Origin: Bacillota bacterium
GTDB taxonomy: Bacteria; Bacillota; Clostridia; Acetivibrionales; DTU013
Direction of reading: 5' to 3'
Assembly: GCA_023412665.1 (NCBI GenBank)
Contig: JAEZCA010000051.1
Coordinates: forward strand, 90,343-154,342
DNA length: 64,000 nucleotides
In this document: piece by piece, positions 7,560-16,704 of the stretch
Position numbering within the stretch: position 1 is the first letter of the stretch
Layout of the letters: the number at the start of each line of letters is the position of its first letter
Notes under the pieces: model-generated
Databases searched by the model: none
What the model was told of the DNA's origin: nothing
What the model saw: the letters and a program-made list of their open reading frames with translations, nothing else
Position numbers and translations under genes: made by a program

Positions 7560-9443
7560 TTGAAATATCTATCAGGCATTACACGAGCTGTTGAAAACAA
7601 AATCTGTCCGAATGAATACATCATATGGCTTTTATCCCTTTCCGGTCTGACTGTAAAATGCACATACTTCCAGTATGTCACCGGTATCAGCCAATCGCCT
7701 TCCTTCAGCACCGAAAACATCAATATGCACATATCGCTGATCGCGGTCATTATAATCAGCGGTGGCGCAATTTTGACAGTTTTCAACACAAGGCGTATTC
7801 CTGTCCTTATACTCCTTCACATTGCTGTAAGTCTGCTTCTTGCAGCCGACACCATATATTTCAGATACTTCCATAGCCCAATCACCGTTCAGTCGATATA
7901 CCAGATTGGTCTGGCAAGCTCTGTCACCAACAGCATCCTGAGTCTTTTAAGACCGTGGGATGCAGTGTATGTGGCAGATATTTCAACCCTTTTAGCCGCT
8001 TTGACTCTTGGCAGAGTAGATTTAAGGTGTTTCCAGAATAAACTGAAGGCTCACACCAGATTTTTGACTGCGGCTGCTCTTCTCGCCTCCGGACTGGCTT
8101 CCCTTGGCTTTGCCTACTCAAGGTCCTCGCCCGGCACCTTTCCCTTTGATAATAACTATGTGGTCAATAATCTGGGTATTTTATACTTTCACTATTATGA
8201 CGCCAAAAGATTCATCGCCCAGAACATTCTTGATGACCGAAGTCTTGATGCTGATGAGCGAACCGTTATCAGTAGCTTTTTTGCTACCAGGGGCAGCAGC
8301 GGAAAAAAGCACAATGGTGCTGCCCGGGGCAGGAATCTGATCATAGTTCAGCTTGAAGCGATACAAAATTTTCTGATCGGGCTCGAATTCAACAAAAGTG
8401 AGATAACTCCCAATCTGAACAGACTGGCCGCCGGGAGCATCTACCTTGACAACTTTTATTACCAGACAGGCGCAGGCAACACATCAGATGCGGAATTCCT
8501 TGTCAATACTTCTCTCTACCCGCTGAAGGACAGTTCGGTTTACTTCAGATATCCTAACAATACATACGACAGTCTGCCAAAGCTGTTGAAACAACATAGT
8601 TATACTTCATATGCATTCCATGCCAACAATCCAAGCTTCTGGAACAGGAGCGAGATGTACAGGTCCATTGGCTTCGACCATTTTGTGAGCAGTGTTGATT
8701 TCGAAATGGATGAATGCCTTGGCTGGGGGCTCAGCGATCTGTCCTTTTTTCGCCAGTCTCTTGATAAAATTGATACCTCGCGCCCATTTTATGCATTTTT
8801 TGTGACATTGACCAGCCACCATCCTTATAACTATTTCAGCAATTATAACAGATTTGACGCTGGGGCGTTTGAGGGCACTATGGCAGGAAATTACTCCGAA
8901 GCTGCGCATTACGTTGACATGGCTGTCGGAGAATTCCTGAAGGATCTCAAGTGCAGAGGCATTTACGATAATTCATTGATCATAATATATGGCGATCACC
9001 AGTCGGTACCAAGGGATCAGACCGATATGCTCGCCGATCTAATCAATTTTAGATTTGATGAGTTCAACTGGACAAAGCTGCAGCGTTCACCCTGCTTCAT
9101 TATTTGTCCGGGTTTGGATCTGGCTGGTACAGACAGTACGATTTGCGGACAGCTGGACTTGCTCCCGACAATATCCAATCTTATGGGCTTCGATGCTCCC
9201 CACGCTCTCGGGAAGGATATACTTAACACGGATGATGGATATACTGTGCTTCGCAACGGTTCTGTAATCACTGAAGAATTTGTTTACACAGCTGAGCATG
9301 GCATGACGTATGACAGCAAAGGGCAAAAGCTGAGTCCCGGCAGGTTTGACAGTGTAGCAGAGAAACACCGCCGCATACTTGAAATATCGGACCTGATATT
9401 GAAAAAGAACGCTCTCGATGGTTTTGAGCAATACAAATATTGA
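7560..9443 (+). CDS. LtaS-type lipoteichoic acid synthase / phosphoglycerol transferase family protein
   Basis: Membrane enzyme of the alkaline phosphatase/sulfatase fold, expected to transfer glycerol phosphate from phosphatidylglycerol to a cell-envelope acceptor. Four to five hydrophobic helices fill residues ~20-200; the extracellular domain follows. The nucleophile motif TGAGNTSDAEFLVNTSLYPL puts Thr308 at the catalytic position. FHANNPSFWNRSEMYRSIGF and YGDHQSVP supply the metal ligands. Start: TTG at 7560 with GGAG 10 bases upstream; an open frame reaches back to 7392 but has no ribosome site and overlaps the murA remnant. Length 627 fits. The exact product (lipoteichoic acid or another glycerophosphate polymer) cannot be decided from sequence. 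Confidence 0.85.
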   Translation: MKYLSGITRAVENKICPNEYIIWLLSLSGLTVKCTYFQYVTGISQSPSFSTENINMHISLIAVIIISGGAILTVFNTRRIPVLILLHIAVSLLLAADTIYFRYFHSPITVQSIYQIGLASSVTNSILSLLRPWDAVYVADISTLLAALTLGRVDLRCFQNKLKAHTRFLTAAALLASGLASLGFAYSRSSPGTFPFDNNYVVNNLGILYFHYYDAKRFIAQNILDDRSLDADERTVISSFFATRGSSGKKHNGAARGRNLIIVQLEAIQNFLIGLEFNKSEITPNLNRLAAGSIYLDNFYYQTGAGNTSDAEFLVNTSLYPLKDSSVYFRYPNNTYDSLPKLLKQHSYTSYAFHANNPSFWNRSEMYRSIGFDHFVSSVDFEMDECLGWGLSDLSFFRQSLDKIDTSRPFYAFFVTLTSHHPYNYFSNYNRFDAGAFEGTMAGNYSEAAHYVDMAVGEFLKDLKCRGIYDNSLIIIYGDHQSVPRDQTDMLADLINFRFDEFNWTKLQRSPCFIICPGLDLAGTDSTICGQLDLLPTISNLMGFDAPHALGKDILNTDDGYTVLRNGSVITEEFVYTAEHGMTYDSKGQKLSPGRFDSVAEKHRRILEISDLILKKNALDGFEQYKY

Positions 9444-9497
9444 AAAAACAAACAACGTATAATATGATTGTAGGAAGGAATTAAAGGAAAGGATTGT

Positions 9498-10706
9498 GTG
9501 CGCTGTGATTCAGCGTATCATACCGGATCACATAATATGGCTAAGGTGATATTGGCAAAGGGCAAGGAAAAAAGAGTTGAGTACGGTCATCCATGGGTTT
9601 ACAGAAGCGACATATCAGATGCTGAGCCAGGCGCAGCGCCAGGCGATATTGTAGATATATACAGCAGCAGGAACACTTTCCTTGCAAGAGCTCTATACAA
9701 CCCCGGCTCCCAAATCGCTTTGCGTATACTGACATATGAGCACGAAGAGATAAACAGCGATTTTTTCTATAAAAGGATCGCTGCTGCCTGGGAGTACCGT
9801 AAAAAAGTCGCTGATATAAACAGCTGCAGGGTAGTTTTCTCAGAATCCGACTTCCTGCCTGCCCTTATTGTGGACAAGTTCTCCGATGGACTTGTCCTCC
9901 AGACCTCAGCGCTGGGGATCGAAAGATACAAGGAGCAACTGGCCGATATACTTGTGGACATTATAAAGCCGGCGGGGATATATGAACGCAATGACATAAA
10001 GGTACGGGAGTTGGAAGGCCTTGAGCAGAAAACCGGCTTTCTTCGCGGCAGCTTCGACACAAATGTGCTAATGACCGAGAACGGTATCCGCTTTGTCGTG
10101 GATGTGGCGGAAGGTCAGAAAACAGGCTATTTCCTTGATCAGAAGGAGAACCGTGCAGCAATCAGACCCTTTGTAAAGGGTACGAAGGTATTGGACTGCT
10201 TCAGCCATACCGGCTCTTTTTCTCTCCATGCAGGCAGCTATGGCGCACAAAGCGTTCTAGGCCTTGATATATCCGACCATGCTGTGGAAACAGCATCAGC
10301 CAATGCAAAGCTCAACGGTTTGGAAGGGATATGCAGATTTGAAAGTGCTAATGTATTTGACCGGCTGAGAGAATATGACGACAAGGGGGAACGTTTCGAT
10401 ACAATCATACTTGACCCTCCGGCATTCACAAAGAGCAGGTCCTCTGTGGAGGGGGCCGTTCGCGGCTACAAGGAGATAAATCTCAGGGCAATGAAAATAA
10501 TAGAGAGCGGAGGCTTTCTCATTACCTGCTCCTGCTCTCATCACATCGATCCTGAAATGTTCATGGATATCGTATATAACGCCGGAATAGACTCACGGCG
10601 GAAGGTACGGCTCGTAGAATACCGTTCCCAGGCCAAGGATCATCCGGTGCTGCTCCCCGCTCCCGAGACCGAGTATCTCAAATGCGCCATACTACAGATT
10701 GTTTGA
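9498..10706 (+). CDS. Class I SAM-dependent rRNA methyltransferase, RlmI/YwbD-like
   Basis: Likely a 23S rRNA cytosine-C5 methyltransferase. A PUA-like domain at the N-terminus (AKVILAKGKEKRVEYGHPWVYRSDI), a central EEHUD-type region, then a Rossmann methyltransferase domain. The latter has motif I VLDCFSHTGSFSLHAG (about 228-243), DPPAFTKSR (about 308) and ITCSCSHHI (about 342), where the Cys residues fit the m5C chemistry. Start: GTG at 9498 has AAGGAAAGG close upstream, while ATG at 9537 matches the usual N-terminus but lacks a clear site, so 13 residues are uncertain. Its 3' end overlaps the convergent homocysteine methyltransferase gene by 15 bases. Confidence 0.85.
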   Translation: MRCDSAYHTGSHNMAKVILAKGKEKRVEYGHPWVYRSDISDAEPGAAPGDIVDIYSSRNTFLARALYNPGSQIALRILTYEHEEINSDFFYKRIAAAWEYRKKVADINSCRVVFSESDFLPALIVDKFSDGLVLQTSALGIERYKEQLADILVDIIKPAGIYERNDIKVRELEGLEQKTGFLRGSFDTNVLMTENGIRFVVDVAEGQKTGYFLDQKENRAAIRPFVKGTKVLDCFSHTGSFSLHAGSYGAQSVLGLDISDHAVETASANAKLNGLEGICRFESANVFDRLREYDDKGERFDTIILDPPAFTKSRSSVEGAVRGYKEINLRAMKIIESGGFLITCSCSHHIDPEMFMDIVYNAGIDSRRKVRLVEYRSQAKDHPVLLPAPETEYLKCAILQIV

Positions 10707-12005
10707 GATAACAACACTGCCGTATTTTTCGGCAACGTCTGTCAGCGCTTCCCTGCCGGCGGCACCAGATGCTATTTTTATACCTACTACTCCCCTGTAG
10801 ATCCTGAGCGCCTTTTCAAGAGCAGCAGAAGCTTTGGTTTCTATGACTATGGGCTCTCTTATATACCATTGCAGTCTGTCAACCACAACAGAAAGCAAAT
10901 CGTCCGATGGGCAAGCAGCGTCAACATTAACATATACTGCATCATACCCTTCGGCTGCAATATCCAGGGCAGTATCCTCCACCCATGACATATCATTCTT
11001 CTTGAGAGCCTCCAGCATTTCAGTATTTGTGGAAGCATCCAGTCTGTAAATACTATCTGCATCAAGCTTATCTGCATAAATGTACCTAACACTTGATGTT
11101 ATGACTCCCTTTGGTCTTTCGCATGCAGGAACCGGTTCAAGTCCTGATACCTTCTCCTTCAGCGCCTTTATATATTCAGGTGTAGTTCCGCAGCAGCCTC
11201 CTATCAGCCTGGCTCCATTGCTCACAAATGAGGCTGCCAGCTCGGCAAAATGCTCCGGCGTTTCCTTGTATACCACTTTGTCTTCAGTCACCTCAGGAAG
11301 ACCGGCATTCGGCTTCACGCTGAGGTAACCGCACCCGGCATCGTGGAGGCTCCTGACTATACCTGCCATATGCTCAGGCCCGAATGAGCAGTTGGTACCT
11401 GCCATATCGACGCCGAGAGATCTTAAAACAGCAACTGCTGTGAAGGGATCTGTTCCCATCAGCGTACGTCCGTTATTCTCAAATGCAAGAGAGCATATCA
11501 CCGGAAGATCTGTTGTGTCTCTGGCTGCAAAGTAGGCTGCACGCAGCTCTGCAAGATCAGTAAAGGTTTCAAAATTGATGATGTCAGCCCCGCCGTCAGC
11601 GACAGCCTTTACTTGCTCGCAGTATATCTCATATGCCTTTTGAAAGGAAAGCTCGCCTGAAGGCTCAAACAGCATTCCCGTAGGCCCTATCGAAGCGCAT
11701 ACATAAGCTCTGTCTCCTGCCTCTTCCCTCGCCAGCTTCGCTCCCCAATAATTTATTTCCCGCGTCTTGTCTCCAAGACCGTATTTGCTCAAATGAGCCC
11801 TGTTTCCGGGAAAGGTATTGGTCTGAATAACATCAGAACCGGCCTCAAGATATGCTCTGTAAACCGCCCTGACTGCATCCTGGTTGGTCAGGTTCCACAA
11901 TTCACCGCATTCCCCGCCCTTGAGTCCAAGCCTTTGCAGCATGTAACCCTTCGACCCGTCATGTATCAGTACACGATTTTCAATTTCCTTTAAAAACTCC
12001 CTCAT
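10692..12005 (-). CDS. Homocysteine S-methyltransferase family protein with partial pterin-binding-like C-terminus
   Basis: The N-terminal ~285 residues are a homocysteine-binding barrel like the first module of methionine synthase (MetH): LIHDGSKGYMLQRLGL, SDVIQTNTFPGNRAHL, and zinc-ligand Cys in TNCSFGP and GGCCGTTPEYI. The remaining ~150 residues (DMSWVEDTALDIAAEGYDA, REPIVIETKASAALEKAL) resemble only the first half of a folate/pterin-binding TIM barrel. No cobalamin-binding domain follows in this gene. Start: ATG at 12005 with GGAGG 6 bases upstream. It may be a reduced MetH-like protein working with a separate corrinoid protein, or a truncated relic. Substrate and partner are not shown. 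Confidence 0.8.
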   Translation of the reverse strand: MREFLKEIENRVLIHDGSKGYMLQRLGLKGGECGELWNLTNQDAVRAVYRAYLEAGSDVIQTNTFPGNRAHLSKYGLGDKTREINYWGAKLAREEAGDRAYVCASIGPTGMLFEPSGELSFQKAYEIYCEQVKAVADGGADIINFETFTDLAELRAAYFAARDTTDLPVICSLAFENNGRTLMGTDPFTAVAVLRSLGVDMAGTNCSFGPEHMAGIVRSLHDAGCGYLSVKPNAGLPEVTEDKVVYKETPEHFAELAASFVSNGARLIGGCCGTTPEYIKALKEKVSGLEPVPACERPKGVITSSVRYIYADKLDADSIYRLDASTNTEMLEALKKNDMSWVEDTALDIAAEGYDAVYVNVDAACPSDDLLSVVVDRLQWYIREPIVIETKASAALEKALRIYRGVVGIKIASGAAGREALTDVAEKYGSVVISNNL

Positions 12006-12106
12006 AAAATGCCTCCGATAATTGCATAACATTAATACTCATACAAATTGTATATTATTATACTATTATCTTCAGCTATCTACAATCTATTTAATCGCTT
12101 CAAAAA

Positions 12107-13027
12107 TCACATTGATGCAAACTGCTCAATTAATTTGATCACTACAGGTCCAAGAAGAACGATAAACATCGTGGGGAAAATAAAGACCACCATCGGGATA
12201 AGCATCTTTACCGGAACCTTCATAGCACGTTCCTGAGCCCGCTGCTTCCTTCTGAGCCTCATTTGTTCAGACTGGATCCTCAGCACATTTGCAATACCGA
12301 CTCCAAACTGATCCGCCTGGATTATTGCGCCGACGAATGCCGTAAAATCCTGTATATCGATTCTTTGGGACATATCCCTCAATGCATCCTTCTTCTGCCT
12401 TCCTACCTTTATTTCCTGCAGAACCTTGTCAAACTCCGCGGCAAGCGGACCTGGCTTTTTGTCCACGACCTTCATCAAAGCTCCGTCAAACCCCAAACCC
12501 GCTTCTACACTGACCGTAATGAGATCAATTACATCCGGCAGCGAGTTTAGTATTGTCTTTTGCCTCGTTGTTAGCATCTTGCCCAGGATATAGCCCGGAA
12601 GCACAAAGCCCATCGCTATCTCTGCTGCTATGAGCATTATTATGGTTCCGGCCTTTACGCCTGAACTCCTGAATGCAATGAAAGTAAACACAGGCAGTAC
12701 TGTGACAATCACAGCTTGAATATTGACCCATTCCTTGACTGTCAGATTTCCTGGGCTGCCTGCCTTCACTATTTTATTTTCAAGAGACGAGATCATTTCA
12801 CCGGGCGTGATCCTCATCATAGCCCTGCCCATGTTATCAATCATGGGCCGGATAACTCTGGACAACAAAGGCTGGTTCAATTCCTCATTATAATTTTCCA
12901 GTTTGGACTTCTTAATGCCCTCAAGCCTTGCTGCTATAGATTCTTTGTCTTTATTGACCAATGAGAAAAATGAATAAATGAGCATAAAGCAACTGACAAA
13001 AGCCAGAATGAAAATCAAAACGAGCAT
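12107..13027 (-). CDS. tadC: Tad pilus inner-membrane protein TadC (type II secretion F family)
   Basis: Platform protein of the Flp/Tad pilus machine. It has an N-terminal membrane helix, a T2SSF domain (about 165-295, PDVIDLITVSVEAGLGFDGAL, FVGAIIQADQFGVGIANVL) and a C-terminal helix (FIFPTMFIVLLGPVVIKL). The ATG at 13027 has AGGAGG 8 bases upstream. It ends the tad operon, behind tadB. TadB and TadC are paralogues thought to form a complex driven by the TadA ATPase. Confidence 0.88.
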   Translation of the reverse strand: MLVLIFILAFVSCFMLIYSFFSLVNKDKESIAARLEGIKKSKLENYNEELNQPLLSRVIRPMIDNMGRAMMRITPGEMISSLENKIVKAGSPGNLTVKEWVNIQAVIVTVLPVFTFIAFRSSGVKAGTIIMLIAAEIAMGFVLPGYILGKMLTTRQKTILNSLPDVIDLITVSVEAGLGFDGALMKVVDKKPGPLAAEFDKVLQEIKVGRQKKDALRDMSQRIDIQDFTAFVGAIIQADQFGVGIANVLRIQSEQMRLRRKQRAQERAMKVPVKMLIPMVVFIFPTMFIVLLGPVVIKLIEQFASM

Positions 13028-13039
13028 CTGCCGCACCTC

Positions 13040-14020
13040 CTAAATCTCTACCCTTACTATTCTGCGTATCAGAATGATTCCAGTAAACTCCATCACAACA
13101 GCAACTCCGACCATCAGAAGGCCCAGCGGCCTGGTAAACAACAGGCTCATCTGCTGGGGATTAATCAAATAAATGATAAAGCATAATATCAGCGGAAGTA
13201 TCGAAATGACGAGTCCTGATACCCTGCCCTGTGCTGTTATTGCTTTCAGCTCTCCCTTTATCTTGACCCTGTCGCGTATTGTTTCTGTTATCCTGTTAAG
13301 CACCTCGGCCAGATTGCCTCCAACCTGTCTCTGTATCATTACTGCGGTCACCATGAGCTCAAGATCCTCGCTTTTTATTCTTGCGACCATGTTCTCGAGG
13401 GCTTTATCAGTGTTCAGCCCCAGATTGACCTCTTTTTGAAGTGTCCCGAATTCCTCCGCTATAGGACCGGACATCTCCTGGGCTACCATATCGACTGCCT
13501 GAAAAAAGCTGTAGCCGGCCTTCAGTGAATTTGACATCATTGTGATGGCATCCCCAAGCTGTTCGTTCAGCAGCTTAAGCCTTTTTTTAATCCTGTTTCT
13601 GACAAGGAATGATGGTATAAACCAGCCGCCAACACCTGCTATAAGCGCTAAGGGCCACATACCCGCACCTCTGGCCATTATTACCAGCAGAAATAATATC
13701 CAAAACATGATCAGATTGAATACCAGGAATTCCTCCGCCTTCACCAGCAAATGAGCTCTGGTCAGTTCGACCTGTATCTTCTTTTTATAACCGTCAAGAA
13801 ATCTGATCTTTCCTATGCCTTTGGTAACAGCGCCTCTTATTGTTACTGCGCCTTCCCTTTTTCTGTTTTTATTCCGTTCACCACGGGATTCCTCAACATG
13901 CGTATACCTACTGAGCCTTGCCATATAATCATTTTTTACAGCAAACACAATGATGATCTGATAAAAAATCAGCATGGCAGATATGAAGCTCAATACAACA
14001 ATGATTCCCTTCAACTCCAT
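13040..14020 (-). CDS. tadB: Tad pilus inner-membrane protein TadB (type II secretion F family)
   Basis: 326-residue membrane protein: one N-terminal helix, a basic cytoplasmic segment (45-80), a helix pair (about 100-145), a T2SSF domain (about 160-285, DAITMMSNSLKAGYSFFQAV and MIQRQVGGNLAEVL) and two C-terminal helices. The QVGGNLAEVLxxI pattern is typical of TadB. It sits between tadA and tadC; the gap to tadC is only about 12 bases. A GGGAGG lies unusually close to the ATG, so the exact start is less certain. Confidence 0.88.
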   Translation of the reverse strand: MELKGIIVVLSFISAMLIFYQIIIVFAVKNDYMARLSRYTHVEESRGERNKNRKREGAVTIRGAVTKGIGKIRFLDGYKKKIQVELTRAHLLVKAEEFLVFNLIMFWILFLLVIMARGAGMWPLALIAGVGGWFIPSFLVRNRIKKRLKLLNEQLGDAITMMSNSLKAGYSFFQAVDMVAQEMSGPIAEEFGTLQKEVNLGLNTDKALENMVARIKSEDLELMVTAVMIQRQVGGNLAEVLNRITETIRDRVKIKGELKAITAQGRVSGLVISILPLILCFIIYLINPQQMSLLFTRPLGLLMVGVAVVMEFTGIILIRRIVRVEI

Positions 14021-14054
14021 CCCTCCCCGGAAGGCTGTCGGTATAACTGCCTGT

Positions 14055-15419
14055 CTATCTCATGAATAAGTCCTGAGGAAGCGATATCCCCGCATCCGCA
14101 AGCTTCTCAACAAATTGGGGCTTAATGCCGGTGGGCGCCAATGTTCCTATGATCCGCCCCTTCTCATCCCTTCCCTGCTGCCTGAATAGAAAAATATCCT
14201 GCATTGTAATTATTTCTCCTTCCATGCCTGTTATCTCAGTGATATGCGTGATCCTTCTGGAACCGTCCTTAAGTCTGGACTGCTGTACTATCAGATCCAC
14301 GGCGGAAGCTATTTGCTCACGTATAGCCTTTACCGGCAGGTCCATCCCCGCCATCAGCACCATCGTCTCCAGCCTTGAGAGCATATCTCTGGGCGAATTT
14401 GCATGGCCGGTGGTCAGCGAGCCGTCATGACCGGTGTTCATAGCCTGCAGCATATCAAGAGCCTCACCGCTTCTAACCTCACCTACGACGATACGGTCAG
14501 GCCTCATTCTCAGCGAGTTCCTGACAAGATCACGTATGGTAATGGCGCCTTTGCCCTCTATGTTCGGCGGCCGTGTTTCCAGTCTGACGACATGCTCCTG
14601 TGCCAGCTGCAGCTCGGCAGCATCTTCTATTGTGACTATCCTCTCATCGTCCGGAATAAATGAGGATATTACATTCAGCGTTGTTGTCTTTCCGCTTCCG
14701 GTACCGCCGGACACTACGATATTGAGCCTGGCTTCAACGCAGCCCTTCAGCAGCATGGCCACCTCAGGCGACAGCGTGCCGAAGTTTATCAGATCCCTGA
14801 CACTGAAAGGTTTTTCGGAGAACTTTCTTATAGTTATCGAAGGTCCGTTCAATGCAAGGGGCGGAATAATGGCATTGACCCTCGACCCGTTGGGCAGCCT
14901 GGCGTCAACCATCGGCGAACTCTCGTCGATACGTCTTCCCAGAGGTGCGACGATCTTTTCTATGACCTTCATCACATGCTGGTCATCCTTAAATTTTACA
15001 TCGGAGCGTATAAGCCTTCCTTTTTTCTCGATATAGACGCTCTCCGGCCCGTTTACCATTATCTCCGAGACAGACGAGTCATGAATAAGCTGGTTGATCG
15101 GGCCAAAGCCGGTGGTTTCGTCAATTATCTCTGTGATCAGCTTCTGTTTGTCGAGTTTTGTTATGAAAGTGCCCTCGTCTTCAAGAAAATGCTCGACAAT
15201 AGCGGATATTTCCCTTTCCAGCTCCTCCTCGCTGTTATCCGTGTGGATTTCCTTTGGAGCGCCGGAGTTTATCTCCTCAATTATCTTGATATGAATACGT
15301 GTTTTCAGCTCCTCAAAGGGATCCTCCTTCGGAGCCGAGGACTTGCGTGATTTGTTCTGGCTTCCGGTTTCCTGACCGTCAAACACTTTTTCCTTCTGCA
15401 TTCTTTCAAGCAATGACAT
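14055..15419 (-). CDS. tadA: Tad pilus secretion ATPase TadA/CpaF
   Basis: Cytoplasmic hexameric ATPase powering Flp pilus assembly. Features: N-terminal charged region (1-45), the CpaF N-terminal domain with ISAIVEHFL and SSPMVDARLPNGSRVNAIIPP, Walker A VVSGGTGSGKTTTLNVIS (near 240), the Asp box (VTIEDAAELQL), Walker B region (RPDRIVVGEVRSGEALDML) and the His box (TGHDGSLTTGHANSP). Length 454 is typical. GGGAGGG lies 7 bases before the ATG. Third from the 3' end of the tad operon. Confidence 0.94.
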   Translation of the reverse strand: MSLLERMQKEKVFDGQETGSQNKSRKSSAPKEDPFEELKTRIHIKIIEEINSGAPKEIHTDNSEEELEREISAIVEHFLEDEGTFITKLDKQKLITEIIDETTGFGPINQLIHDSSVSEIMVNGPESVYIEKKGRLIRSDVKFKDDQHVMKVIEKIVAPLGRRIDESSPMVDARLPNGSRVNAIIPPLALNGPSITIRKFSEKPFSVRDLINFGTLSPEVAMLLKGCVEARLNIVVSGGTGSGKTTTLNVISSFIPDDERIVTIEDAAELQLAQEHVVRLETRPPNIEGKGAITIRDLVRNSLRMRPDRIVVGEVRSGEALDMLQAMNTGHDGSLTTGHANSPRDMLSRLETMVLMAGMDLPVKAIREQIASAVDLIVQQSRLKDGSRRITHITEITGMEGEIITMQDIFLFRQQGRDEKGRIIGTLAPTGIKPQFVEKLADAGISLPQDLFMR

Positions 15420-15468
15420 CTGAAAGCCCTCCCAGCTATTTATTGACTATTATCCATACCGTACCGCT

Positions 15469-16665
15469 TTATCCAAAGAGCCTTCGGATCGATGTTTTTT
15501 TCTCTTTATCCCCTTCCATCTCTCTGATGAGCTTTTCTCCAATATCCATTATCGCTTTTGCAACCTTTGTCTCAGTCCGGGTCATTACAAACGGGAAGCC
15601 CTTGTTTGCGGAAGTGACAACTGTCTGGCTGTCTTCGGGAATAAATGACCATATGGGCTTATGTAATGTGCTTTCGAAGTCCTTGTATCTGATCCCGTAT
15701 TGCTCTGATGCTTTATTTAGCACCACGTGGATTTTCTCAGTGGGATACCTGAGAGTCTCCATCACATCCAATCCTGCCTTAATATTTTTAATAGTCGGAA
15801 GGTCAAGGGTAGAAATCAATAATATTCTGTCCGACATGTCAAGGGAGGTAAGTACGGATTCATGAAAGTTGGCCGAGGAATCCACAATTATGTAATGATA
15901 CGACTCTCTGAGCGTATTTATTATCCTTTCCACATGGCTTGCGGTTATATATTCGGCGTACTCTGGCTTTACTGGCGCAGGCAGCACCTTTACCCCCGAG
16001 AAATGAGTGACAAGGTATTCCTCCAGAAGTCCTCTGTCCAGCTGGCTGAACTCCTTGACAAGATCGCTTATCGTATTCTTCACCGAAACGTTCAGCATGA
16101 TTGCTATATCACCGAACTGCAGATCCAGATCGACGAGAGCCACTTTCTTTTTGGCTGTCCTTGCTATCGAAACCGCCAGATTGGATGCTATCGTCGTTTT
16201 GCCTACACCGCCCTTCGTACTGAAAACAGTGATGACCTTGGACCGGATTTCTTCCTGGTATCCGCTGGCCGATATTTTTTCTCGCCTTTTTGATTCGGCA
16301 GCATAGGCATTTAAAATAGTCGTGATCAACTCATCAGAATTAAACGGCTTGCACAGGAAATCCCGGGCGCCCGCTGCCATTGCCTTTCTGACATATTCTG
16401 TCTCACCTTGTACAGACATTATTATTACTATGGTCTCGGGAACATCCATTGTGATCTCTTCAGTTGCCTTGATACCATCGATGCCGGGCATGTTTATATC
16501 CATCAGAATTACATCGGGTCTTGCCTCTCTTGCCAGGATAATGGCTTCCTCACCGTTTTCAGCCTCGCCGATGACTTCGATCCTTTTGTCGAATGACAAA
16601 AGCTGCTTTATATTGCTTCTGGTTTCTGAGGAGTCATCAACAATTATTGTCTTTACTCTTTCCAT
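15469..16665 (-). CDS. cpaE: Tad pilus localisation protein TadZ/CpaE: receiver domain fused to a MinD/ParA-type ATPase
   Basis: The N-terminal receiver-like domain (1-120) keeps Asp10/Asp11, Asp56 in DVILMDINMPG and a Lys in FLCKPFN, so it could be phosphorylated. Many TadZ proteins have a degenerate receiver, so this is notable. The C-terminal ATPase begins at VITVFSTKGGVGKTTIASNLA (deviant Walker A), with ALVDLDLQFGDIAIML and IIVDSSANFHE. TadZ proteins place the pilus machinery in the cell. The gene lies between cpaB and tadA. An intact receiver suggests input from a histidine kinase; the DegS-like kinase just upstream of the operon is one candidate, by proximity only. Confidence 0.9.
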   Translation of the reverse strand: MERVKTIIVDDSSETRSNIKQLLSFDKRIEVIGEAENGEEAIILAREARPDVILMDINMPGIDGIKATEEITMDVPETIVIIMSVQGETEYVRKAMAAGARDFLCKPFNSDELITTILNAYAAESKRREKISASGYQEEIRSKVITVFSTKGGVGKTTIASNLAVSIARTAKKKVALVDLDLQFGDIAIMLNVSVKNTISDLVKEFSQLDRGLLEEYLVTHFSGVKVLPAPVKPEYAEYITASHVERIINTLRESYHYIIVDSSANFHESVLTSLDMSDRILLISTLDLPTIKNIKAGLDVMETLRYPTEKIHVVLNKASEQYGIRYKDFESTLHKPIWSFIPEDSQTVVTSANKGFPFVMTRTETKVAKAIMDIGEKLIREMEGDKEKKTSIRRLFG

Positions 16666-16704
16666 CTGCGTCCCTCCCTTGATATGCCGTTATTATGATA
16701 TTTT

